From an uncultured Cytophagaceae bacterium (lineage in GTDB: Bacteria > Bacteroidota > Bacteroidia > Cytophagales > Microscillaceae), in the NCBI GenBank assembly GCA_937899305.1, contig CALDJV010001054.1, positions 1-6,097 of the forward strand: a stretch of DNA of 6,097 bases. Direction: 5' to 3'. A program made the position numbers and the translations under genes. The notes beneath the pieces are model-generated. The model was not told the origin of the DNA, ran no database searches, and saw only the letters and a program-made list of their open reading frames with translations. Position 1 is the first letter of the stretch. Every line of letters begins with the position of its first letter. Positions 1 to 5,807 of the stretch are shown here, piece by piece.

Positions 1-141
1 ATTTATTATGCTGAAAGGTTTTCCCATAACTATTGTAATGGATTAACAAATTATTACAAATATGGTTGTTTCGAGCATCGAGAAAGCGATATAATTTAAC
101 CTTACATTGGCTATGATCCTCGACACATCTGATTACCTTTA

Positions 142-188
142 TTCGATTTAGTAAAGTTGAAAAATAACTTTTTGATTTAGATAAGTTG
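142..188. repeat. Imperfect 18-bp direct repeat, 29-bp period
   Basis: TTCGATTTAGTAAAGTTG (142-159) and TTTGATTTAGATAAGTTG (171-188) agree at 15 of 18 positions. The starts are 29 bp apart, just under three helical turns. A short AT-rich inverted repeat, AAAGTT (153-158) with AACTTT (166-171), overlaps the first copy and the spacer. It could be a paired binding site or a chance feature of AT-rich DNA. Confidence 0.45.
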
Positions 189-219
189 GGGATATATATT
201 TTGTTGGTAAAATACTTGT

Positions 220-254
220 CTGTGGACTATGGACCGTTGACTGTGGACCAAAGA
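220..254. repeat. Degenerate 7-bp tandem repeat (consensus CTGTGGA)
   Basis: Five consecutive heptads can be read: CTGTGGA, CTATGGA, CCGTTGA, CTGTGGA and CCAAAGA. Against CTGTGGA they match at 7, 6, 5, 7 and 3 positions, so four are good and the fifth is a decayed edge. The array ends about 90 bp before the ATG at 343 and just upstream of a possible promoter. I recall similar GGAC-type heptad arrays in intergenic DNA of other Bacteroidota, but cannot verify that here. Function unknown. Confidence 0.65.
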
Positions 255-265
255 CAAACCTTCAA

Positions 266-294
266 CTTGGAGTCAAAACGAAACTTTACTTTTA
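266..294 (+). promoter_or_regulatory. Possible Bacteroidota-type promoter for lipoprotein 1
   Basis: CTTG (266-269) and TACTTTTA (287-294) are separated by 17 bp and resemble the -33 TTTG and -7 TAnnTTTG elements, with one mismatch each. A start near 301 would give a leader of about 42 nt. A competing -7-like motif, TCATTTTG (311-318), sits closer to the gene but lacks a good -33 partner. Neither is decisive. Confidence 0.3.
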
Positions 295-342
295 CGAATT
301 ACTTATTTAATCATTTTGTCAAAATCAAAACTAAAAGGAATC

Positions 343-948
343 ATGAAATTTTTAAATGGAATCCTAGTAATTGCAGTTTTCGCTTTGATGACTGCTTGTG
401 GTGGTGGTGCTACAACTGAAAACACCGATGATGCTACAACTGATACTGCAGCAGCTAAGCCCGCTGAGACCGAGAAAAAAAATGAGGAAACTACTTCTAC
501 TGAGACTCAAGCTCCTGCTGCGCTTTTGACTGCTGGGAAGTGGATGATGGATGCAGAAGCTATGATCGCAACTTTGCCAGAAGATAAGCGTCCTAAAACC
601 GACGAAGAAAAGCAAAAGCTTGCCGAGAAAGCAAAGCAAGTGACAATGCAATTCAATGCAGATGGTACTTATGTAGGTATGCGTGGTGACAATGAGACTA
701 AAGGAACTTGGACTCTAAGCGAAGATGGCAAAACTTTGACTACCCAAGAAGAAGGTAAGGAGAAAAAAGAAGTACTTAATGTCACTGAAATGAGTGCTGA
801 TAAAATGGTTTTTGAAGTAGGTGAAGGAGAGCAAAAGTCAGTAATTACAATGATTCCTTTCAAAGGTGAGTCTACTGAAACCAAAGAAGGCGAAACCGTA
901 GAAATGCCCAAAAAAGAAGGCGAGCACAAAGACGGTGGACACAAATAA
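343..948 (+). CDS. Small lipoprotein with lipocalin-like domain (paralogue 1)
   Basis: The product is a predicted envelope lipoprotein of 201 residues. Residues 1-18 are a lipoprotein signal peptide ending in the lipobox M-T-A-C, with Cys19 the predicted lipidated residue, followed by GGG. Residues 23-60 are a low-complexity Thr/Glu/Ala/Asp linker. Residues 64-174 look like a lipocalin-like fold seen in many Bacteroidota lipoproteins, with F-N-A-D-G-T-Y (104-110), G-T-W-T-L-S (121-126) and S-A-D-K-M-V-F (151-157). The tail (175-201) is Lys/Glu-rich and ends GGHK. I chose ATG 343, preceded by AAAGGA at 334-339; a TTG at 316 in the same frame would add nine polar residues before the signal peptide. 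It is paralogous to the gene at 1105. Alanine codons are 11 GCT, 7 GCA, 1 GCC and 1 GCG, unlike the neighbour, which hints at high expression. Ligand unknown. Confidence 0.85.
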   Translation: MKFLNGILVIAVFALMTACGGGATTENTDDATTDTAAAKPAETEKKNEETTSTETQAPAALLTAGKWMMDAEAMIATLPEDKRPKTDEEKQKLAEKAKQVTMQFNADGTYVGMRGDNETKGTWTLSEDGKTLTTQEEGKEKKEVLNVTEMSADKMVFEVGEGEQKSVITMIPFKGESTETKEGETVEMPKKEGEHKDGGHK

Positions 949-969
949 TTTTTGATCACTCATTATTAC

Positions 970-1005
970 AAGCCTCTCAGAAACAACTTTCTGAGAGGTT
1001 TTTTT
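970..1005 (+). terminator. Intrinsic terminator after lipoprotein 1
   Basis: CCTCTCAGAAA (973-983) pairs perfectly with TTTCTGAGAGG (988-998) around the tetraloop CAAC, giving an 11-bp stem that can extend a few pairs outward. Seven T residues follow (999-1005). It begins about 20 bp after the stop codon, a textbook Rho-independent terminator separating the two paralogues. Confidence 0.9.
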
Positions 1006-1047
1006 GTGCCTCAATAAACCAAAGAAATAGGTTTTTGCAATGTAGAC

Positions 1048-1077
1048 TTTGAATCTCAGGAATGTACGGTAACTTTA
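1048..1077 (+). promoter_or_regulatory. Bacteroidota-type promoter for lipoprotein 2
   Basis: A perfect -33 element TTTG (1048-1051) lies 18 bp from TAACTTTA (1070-1077), which matches TAnnTTTG at all but the last base. Transcription would begin near 1083, giving a leader of about 22 nt. Its position after the upstream terminator indicates independent transcription of the second lipoprotein gene. Confidence 0.5.
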
Positions 1078-1104
1078 TCCGGTTAAAACTTAAAATAAGA
1101 AGTA

Positions 1105-1683
1105 ATGATAAAATTATTTAATGGATTGTGGATGGTTGCCCTGTGTACGTTGCTGGTAGCTTGTGGTGGCAATACGCAAAATGAAAATACTGGGGACACG
1201 GCAAAAAATGATACTTCAGCAGGCAATGATACCACCAAAACAAGCGAACAAGCCCCTCCTCGCCCCAAAACTCCCAAAGAATTGCTGTGCCAAAAATGGG
1301 GTTACGATGCCACTTCATTTGTAAATGCATTGGCCGCCAATATGTTTGCCAACAATGAGAACAATAAAATGACTGAGGAGCAGAAAAAACAATTGGCTAC
1401 AATGGCCGAAAGTGCCTTTTATCAGTTTGAGTCTGCGGGTACTTACACTGGTAAAAGCCCCGCCGGGTTGGCTGTACAGGGCACCTGGGTGTTGAGTTCT
1501 GATAATAAAATATTGACTTTACGGGAAACCGGAGTAGACAATATCGATATTAGAGTAATAGAAAATTTGTCTGCCGAAAAACTAGTTTGGAAACTCACCC
1601 AAGGAAATCAAGAGTTGAGTTTTGGGATGGTGCCGTTTACTGAGCCAGCTGATACTGAAAAAACAGACAGTACAGCTAAGTAA
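1105..1683 (+). CDS. Small lipoprotein with lipocalin-like domain (paralogue 2)
   Basis: A 192-residue predicted lipoprotein. The signal peptide (1-19) ends in lipobox L-V-A-C with Cys20 as lipidation site. Residues 21-57 are an Asn/Asp/Thr/Pro-rich linker. Residues 60-180 form a domain matching that of the gene at 343: F-E-S-A-G-T-Y-T-G (108-116), G-T-W-V-L-S-S-D-N-K (126-135), L-S-A-E-K-L-V-W (155-162) and a final F-G-M-V-P-F (173-178). The signal peptides also align (FLNG versus LFNG near the N-terminus). A helical, charged segment (about 85-105) precedes the beta region in both proteins. It lacks the Lys/Glu-rich tail of its paralogue. ATG 1105 fits the promoter at 1048-1077; no Shine-Dalgarno is clear. 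The stop TAA is followed directly by TAG. Alanine codons are 10 GCC, 5 GCT, 3 GCA and 1 GCG. Specific function unknown. Confidence 0.85.
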   Translation: MIKLFNGLWMVALCTLLVACGGNTQNENTGDTAKNDTSAGNDTTKTSEQAPPRPKTPKELLCQKWGYDATSFVNALAANMFANNENNKMTEEQKKQLATMAESAFYQFESAGTYTGKSPAGLAVQGTWVLSSDNKILTLRETGVDNIDIRVIENLSAEKLVWKLTQGNQELSFGMVPFTEPADTEKTDSTAK

Positions 1684-1711
1684 TAGCTCCTTACAACACC
1701 TGTTCCCATAA

Positions 1712-1746
1712 AACCTCTGAGCACGCCTATGTTCAGAGGTTCTTTT
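1712..1746 (+). terminator. Intrinsic terminator after lipoprotein 2
   Basis: ACCTCTGA (1713-1720) pairs with TCAGAGGT (1733-1740). The stem can be lengthened by A1712-T1741 outside and by a G-T and a C-G pair inside, leaving an eight-base loop. TTCTTTT follows at 1740-1746. The stem sequence closely resembles that of the terminator at 973-998 (CCTCT core). Confidence 0.8.
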
Positions 1747-1772
1747 ATTAGGAGCGTGGTCAAAAAGGATAG

Positions 1773-1818
1773 TCATCAAATCATTTTTATTATCGGCTGA
1801 TTTTTGGTAATTTGATGA
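1773..1818. promoter_or_regulatory. 9-bp inverted repeat before the hydrolase gene
   Basis: TCATCAAAT (1773-1781) and ATTTGATGA (1810-1818) are exact reverse complements with a 28-nt spacer, ending 25 bp before ATG 1844. The spacer contains a small ATC/GAT stem and a T run. No good promoter is visible here; TAATTTGA (1808-1815), overlapping the right arm, is a poor -7 match. The repeat could be an operator or an mRNA leader hairpin. Confidence 0.4.
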
Positions 1819-1843
1819 AACCCCAATCAAAACCCAACTTGAT

Positions 1844-3073
1844 ATGTTTGCCCGTTTTTGGAATGCTTCTTCGTTGGCCGAAAGGCGCCAGATTGCAACT
1901 CAAATCGCTGATTTAGCTCCAGATTTTGATGCCACTTACCAAAAACTCAAGAAAGGACGTACCTATTTGAGCAACGTTGCGCGCGGATTTATAGAATGGG
2001 AACTCGAAAATAAATACTCGGGGCTACCACATACTTGTTTGGTATTCATTCCCCACGATTATATTCCGACTCAAAAATACCTGGTCAAAGTATTTTGGCA
2101 TGGGTTGGTAAGCACTAAAAACCCTAGAGGGTACATCGATAAAATAATTGACAAGGAAGCACCTACCTACCACGAGCGAAACTACATTTCAGTGTATCCA
2201 GCCGGCTGGAACAAATCGATGTGGTGGACTGAGGGCCAATTAGAAAATCTCAACAATATTTTGGTGAAGCTCAAGCAACACTATAACATTGATGAAAATA
2301 GAGTACATTTGGCTGGGATGTCCGATGGTGGTACCGGAGTATATGATGTGGCCAATGCCCAATCCACTCCTTGGGCGAGTTTTTTTCCTTACTTGGCCAA
2401 TATTGCCGGGCTCAATGCCCTCAGTAGCAGGCAAATGTATGCTTCTAATCTGACAAATCGCCCTTTTTTAGTGGTCAATGCCGAAAACGACGAAGTGTTT
2501 CCCCCGAAAATTGTGCGGCCATTTATAACGCTTTTGCGAAAAGCTAAAGTAAACCTGGATTTCCAAATGATCAAAGGAGCTGCCCATAACATGGAGTGGT
2601 TCCCCAAGGTAAAAAGTAAAGTGATTGAGTTTATTAACCAACAAGTACGCAACCCATACCCTGATCGCTTGTATTGGGAAACCGAAACCGTCGATAAACA
2701 TCACCACATTCATTGGCTTCAGGTAGATGCATTGACCGAAACGGCGGAAAAATCGCAACGAATCCCTGATGTGAACACCATTTTAGACAGCGAACGTCAA
2801 TTATTCAACCATCCAAAAATATCGGGAAGAGTCATTGCCCAAAAATCAGGGAACAACGTACACCTGACTACCCAAAATGTAAAGTCGGTAAGTATACGCT
2901 GCTCTCCCGAGCATTTTGATTTCAACCAACCCATCAAGGTATTTGCCAATCAGGAGTTAATACATGAGGGGGCGCTTACCAAGAAAATCCAAACATTATT
3001 GCAATGGCATGCTGTAAATCTTGATCGCACAATGTTGTATGGAGCCGAACTATCGCTTCAGATACCAACTTGA
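1844..3073 (+). CDS. Alpha/beta hydrolase, esterase/PHB-depolymerase-like
   Basis: A 409-residue protein without a signal peptide, so probably cytoplasmic. Residues 1-60 are a mostly helical lead-in. The hydrolase core spans about 62-268: strand L-V-F-I-P (66-70), oxyanion-hole motif H86-G87, nucleophile elbow G-M-S-D-G with Ser160, acid Asp216 in N-A-E-N-D-E-V-F-P-P, and His248 in G-A-A-H-N-M. The triad is therefore complete. Residues 285-409 form an extra domain opening with a histidine-rich H-H-H-I-H-W-L stretch (286-292) and continuing as beta strands (about 327-375). This order resembles poly(hydroxyalkanoate)-depolymerase/phospholipase-type putative esterases of Bacteroidota and Planctomycetes. 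The substrate cannot be told from sequence. ATG 1844 is used because the frame closes upstream at TAA 1808-1810 with no other ATG between; there is no Shine-Dalgarno. The gene lies beyond the terminator of its left neighbour and converges on the minus-strand gene 13 bp away. Confidence 0.85.
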   Translation: MFARFWNASSLAERRQIATQIADLAPDFDATYQKLKKGRTYLSNVARGFIEWELENKYSGLPHTCLVFIPHDYIPTQKYLVKVFWHGLVSTKNPRGYIDKIIDKEAPTYHERNYISVYPAGWNKSMWWTEGQLENLNNILVKLKQHYNIDENRVHLAGMSDGGTGVYDVANAQSTPWASFFPYLANIAGLNALSSRQMYASNLTNRPFLVVNAENDEVFPPKIVRPFITLLRKAKVNLDFQMIKGAAHNMEWFPKVKSKVIEFINQQVRNPYPDRLYWETETVDKHHHIHWLQVDALTETAEKSQRIPDVNTILDSERQLFNHPKISGRVIAQKSGNNVHLTTQNVKSVSIRCSPEHFDFNQPIKVFANQELIHEGALTKKIQTLLQWHAVNLDRTMLYGAELSLQIPT

Positions 3074-3086
3074 TACATTATATCCT

Positions 3087-4589
3087 TTACCACGCAATCC
3101 CCAAATTAAAAGCGATGTCTGCGCCAGTAGTATTTTCTTTGCTCACCAAGTAGGTCAATGCATTGGAGCCTACCCCTAGGCGAATGGGCCCCGCCCTCAG
3201 CGAAAGATATCCGGTCATTGCAAAGGCATTGTGTCCTCCAAAACTGGTGGCCAGTCCTACATTGGCAATTGTGAAGAGGTTGAGGTTGTAGCCCAATTGA
3301 AAACTAGGGCGTCGGGTGGCGGTTCCTAGCTCCACAATCCCTTGAGTATAGGTGGCAAAAAACTGATGCAAGTTAAACCTGCGCCCTTTCCAATCTCTGG
3401 CTGGTACCCGATAAGCAAATTGTAAAGCTACACGCATGGGCAGTGGCATATTGAAAGCCTCCTGAGTAGGATTGGGCGTAAAGCGGTTGGTAAGAGAATC
3501 TACAAAAGACTGAGAATTGTTGGTCGTATTATTATTACCCAAGCCCAGTGTAAACGGAATGCCCTCAAAAGTGAAATTATCTTTTACGGTATAGTTGATT
3601 ACCTGATTGCGATACCTGACCATTCCAATATCCAGCAAACTAGCCGACAGTGATACCTTGTCTTCCAGGGTAACCGTGGCGCCCACATCAACCCCCAAAC
3701 CACGTCCTCTTACCGTCAATGGACTGGCGGGTTCCTGAGCATCCAGTACCGGTTCGTTGTTGGCGTTCAAACGGTCATAAGGTACGGCTGCATTCAGGCG
3801 ATAATCTACATCAAAGCCAATGCTACTTCCATCGGCGGCAGTGGTAATATTACCCGAAAAACGGGAGGTGCGAAAAGCAATCATTCCCTGAATCACCTTG
3901 ATGCGTCCCCCTACTCTTAACTGGATGGGACTTGGGCCCAGTTTGGTCTTATCAAAACCAATTTTCTGTTTTTTAATTGGGATAGGGGCGGCAAACCCGA
4001 TGGCAATCTCTCGTTGCCAAAAACCACTGCCGCCAAAGTTACCCAAATCTACCGTTTGTCCAGCAAATTGTTTGTTGCCTTGCCAAGCAAACTGAGCCAG
4101 GTTTTTAGATAAAAACAAATTACCTTCTACCCGTTCGTTTACATCAAATGATACCGTAAAACGTTCTTGATAAACATCTTCTGGTTGACACAGTTCGGTA
4201 GGATTTCGCATGCTGTAGCGGTGTTTTTGTTTGCCAAATTTGATGGCCACCCCTATCGGTTGCACATAGAGCCCAAACCCCACCCGATTGATTTGGTTGA
4301 GTTCGCCTAGTTTGTCTACAATGCGTTGGTTTGCTTGTTCTGAGGTGAGATTACCTGCAAATATTTCTTCAATTTCCGCAGCATTGGTCAAGTTATTGCC
4401 AAACCAAGCATAGGTATTCCCCAGATTGATGGTAACACGCTCATAGCCTTCCCCCAATTTGCTGGGTAAGTAGCGGGCGCCTTGTAAATCGAAATGACTG
4501 CCATAAGTGACGGCTGGGTTATTTTGTGCCTGGGCCCCAAGGCAAAACAAACATAAATATATAAATACGAGTAATTGAATTCTCAACAT
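3087..4589 (-). CDS. Outer-membrane beta-barrel protein, DUF5723-like
   Basis: With the start at 4589 the product has 500 residues. Residues 1-21 are a Sec signal peptide ending A-Q-A before Q22, so it is exported and not lipidated. The rest alternates short amphipathic beta strands and Gly/Asn-rich turns, and the chain ends in an aromatic residue (Trp500), as outer-membrane barrels often do. Segments recalling the Bacteroidota DUF5723 family are R-G-R-G-L-G-V-D-V-G-A-T-V (294-306), S-A-S-L-L-D-I-G-M-V (315-324), F-E-G-I-P-F (341-346) and the C-terminal G-P-I-R-L-G-V-G-S-N-A-L (467-478). Its function is unknown. I prefer ATG 4589 over a TTG at 4646, because the longer form puts 19 residues before the signal peptide and overlaps a good promoter. 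It lies downstream of, and on the same strand as, the lipoprotein gene at 4770-5807, with a 180-bp gap. No terminator is visible in the 13-bp gap to the convergent hydrolase gene. Confidence 0.8.
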   Translation of the reverse strand: MLRIQLLVFIYLCLFCLGAQAQNNPAVTYGSHFDLQGARYLPSKLGEGYERVTINLGNTYAWFGNNLTNAAEIEEIFAGNLTSEQANQRIVDKLGELNQINRVGFGLYVQPIGVAIKFGKQKHRYSMRNPTELCQPEDVYQERFTVSFDVNERVEGNLFLSKNLAQFAWQGNKQFAGQTVDLGNFGGSGFWQREIAIGFAAPIPIKKQKIGFDKTKLGPSPIQLRVGGRIKVIQGMIAFRTSRFSGNITTAADGSSIGFDVDYRLNAAVPYDRLNANNEPVLDAQEPASPLTVRGRGLGVDVGATVTLEDKVSLSASLLDIGMVRYRNQVINYTVKDNFTFEGIPFTLGLGNNNTTNNSQSFVDSLTNRFTPNPTQEAFNMPLPMRVALQFAYRVPARDWKGRRFNLHQFFATYTQGIVELGTATRRPSFQLGYNLNLFTIANVGLATSFGGHNAFAMTGYLSLRAGPIRLGVGSNALTYLVSKENTTGADIAFNLGIAW

Positions 4590-4617
4590 AAAAAATCTGA
4601 TTGTATCAATAGTGTTA

Positions 4618-4647
4618 AAAAGATAATGCTTAAGCACCTTACACAAA
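4618..4647 (-). promoter_or_regulatory. Bacteroidota-type promoter for the barrel gene
   Basis: Read on the minus strand, TTTG (4644-4647) is followed after 18 bp by TATCTTTT (4618-4625), matching TAnnTTTG except for the last base. A start near 4612 gives a leader of about 22 nt to ATG 4589, the same geometry as the promoter at 1048-1077. It supports the ATG start and suggests the barrel gene can be transcribed separately from the upstream lipoprotein gene. Confidence 0.5.
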
Positions 4648-4743
4648 AATGGTTACTGATTTAAAAACCTTGCCTGATTGTTGTTAAATTTTTGATAATC
4701 AGTGTTTTATTTCACAAAGTCAATGCTAGGTGAATGTGATGAT

Positions 4744-4761
4744 GGCCTCATACCTGAAGCC
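4744..4761 (-). terminator. Weak hairpin after the large lipoprotein gene
   Basis: On the minus strand GGCTTCA pairs with TGAGGCC (one G-U pair) around the loop GGTA, starting 8 nt after the TAG stop. No T tract follows, so it is a poor intrinsic terminator. It may attenuate or protect the mRNA end, or simply be a chance hairpin; read-through into the barrel gene stays possible. Confidence 0.3.
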
Positions 4762-4769
4762 CCAACTGA

Positions 4770-5807
4770 CTAGTTTTTAAGTTTTACTTTCACATCTGCA
4801 ATAATCTGAAAGTTGTACTGCGTAGAACCATCAATCCGAACACTATTGGTGAATCCGTTGGTATTGAAGCCAGTATTGAACCTAATAAATTTGGTATTGC
4901 GTAAATTGTTTAAAACAGATGCGGAACTTACCGTAACGGTTGTAGTTTCGCCAGCTGTAATTGGGGAAGGGACTTGAAATAGCGAGTCAATCACTGTAGT
5001 TTGGTCTTCTGCCAAAAAATAAGCCTGAATGGTTAAGTTTACTGGAGTCTGGTTGTCGTGTTTTAAAATGAGATTCCCCTCGAGGTTTTCGGCTTCGTCT
5101 CCCAGACCTAAGTCAAAATTGTCAATGGTCTCGAAACTAGCCGACACATTGGGGGCAAAGACAATCGCATTGACTGGCGATATTTGAAGGCTGACATTCA
5201 TAATCAAATCACCGAGGTTATCGAAATTGACATTTGTTCCTCCAGGTGATTGTACGTTTTCCAAAGCAATGACGAGGTTTGCATTGAGGATAGCATTCGA
5301 AGCCTGTTCCTGAAAATTATAAGTCTCATTTGGGCCAATATCTCGAGTAGTGACATGGGTAATGAGTCCAGTTGTAGTTCCTTGGTTACGAAAAATGATG
5401 CGCATCCCTGCTGATAGTATCACCGGAAAAGGATTGGTAAATGATACATCAACCGTAACAGCGTCAATTTCAACCGATTCAAAGATGATATTATTATCAT
5501 CATCAGTCACCGTATAGGTGCGTTGAATGGTATCTATAGGACCAAAAGCAGGTACCAAAGGTACAGTACCTGAGAACACATCTAGCCCTAGAGAGCTGGC
5601 TGGTACTGTAATTGAAAAATCTACGTTCTGAATATTGGGTTGTTGTAATACTCCCAAATTACCCTTGATTAACGGAGCCAAAATTTCGGGCTCCCAATCT
5701 AGCATAATATCCTGATTATTATTTAGGTTGCAGGCACTCATGACTCCTCCTAAAGAAACGATGAGTATCCAAAGGTGAAGTTGCGGTAATAAATTTTTGA
5801 TTGACAT
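4770..5807 (-). CDS. Beta-rich surface lipoprotein, unknown function
   Basis: A 345-residue predicted lipoprotein. The signal peptide (1-25) has a hydrophobic stretch W-I-L-I-V-S-L-G-G-V and the lipobox M-S-A-C, with Cys26 lipidated. Residues 38-52 contain D-W-E-P-E-I-L-A-P-L-I-K-G, a motif near the N-terminus that I recall from other large Bacteroidota lipoproteins (D-W-x-P-x-x-A-x-P-L). The remainder is almost wholly beta strand with Thr/Val/Asn-rich turns, suggesting two or three beta-sandwich segments (about 60-125, 125-225, 240-345). The C-terminus, from about 328, reads Y-N-F-Q-I-I-A-D-V-K-V-K-L-K. No catalytic motif is visible. ATG 5807 places the signal peptide at the very N-terminus. 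It is upstream of the beta-barrel gene on the same strand and shares a leader element with it, so partnership at the outer membrane is plausible but inferred. Confidence 0.75.
   Translation of the reverse strand: MSIKNLLPQLHLWILIVSLGGVMSACNLNNNQDIMLDWEPEILAPLIKGNLGVLQQPNIQNVDFSITVPASSLGLDVFSGTVPLVPAFGPIDTIQRTYTVTDDDNNIIFESVEIDAVTVDVSFTNPFPVILSAGMRIIFRNQGTTTGLITHVTTRDIGPNETYNFQEQASNAILNANLVIALENVQSPGGTNVNFDNLGDLIMNVSLQISPVNAIVFAPNVSASFETIDNFDLGLGDEAENLEGNLILKHDNQTPVNLTIQAYFLAEDQTTVIDSLFQVPSPITAGETTTVTVSSASVLNNLRNTKFIRFNTGFNTNGFTNSVRIDGSTQYNFQIIADVKVKLKN

Larger units (their letters stand above)
1..342. other. Non-coding region upstream of first lipoprotein gene
   Basis: This AT-rich stretch holds no convincing gene. 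It contains an 18-bp imperfect direct repeat (142-159 and 171-188), a degenerate 7-bp tandem repeat (220-254) and weak promoter-like motifs before the gene at 343. A minus-strand ATG at 25-27 opens a reading frame running off the left edge, but only nine codons are visible, so a divergent gene to the left can be neither supported nor excluded. Confidence 0.6.

Noticed and set aside
1..27. Minus-strand ATG opening a gene off the left edge
   Set aside because: Only nine codons are visible, with no promoter or recognisable protein motif.
316..342. TTG start extending lipoprotein 1 by nine residues
   Set aside because: The added residues (Ser/Lys-rich) would sit before a complete signal peptide beginning at ATG 343, which also has AAAGGA just upstream.
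364..959. Antisense open frames over lipoprotein 1
   Set aside because: They are low-complexity Ser/Leu/Phe-rich translations that mirror the Thr/Glu/Lys-rich coding strand, with no independent start signals or domains.
3898..4095. Plus-strand open frame inside the barrel gene
   Set aside because: It is a 65-codon shadow of the barrel gene's reading frame with no promoter and no recognisable features.
4590..4646. TTG start extending the barrel protein by 19 residues
   Set aside because: The extension precedes a normal signal peptide and overlaps a good promoter whose predicted start site lies downstream of the TTG.
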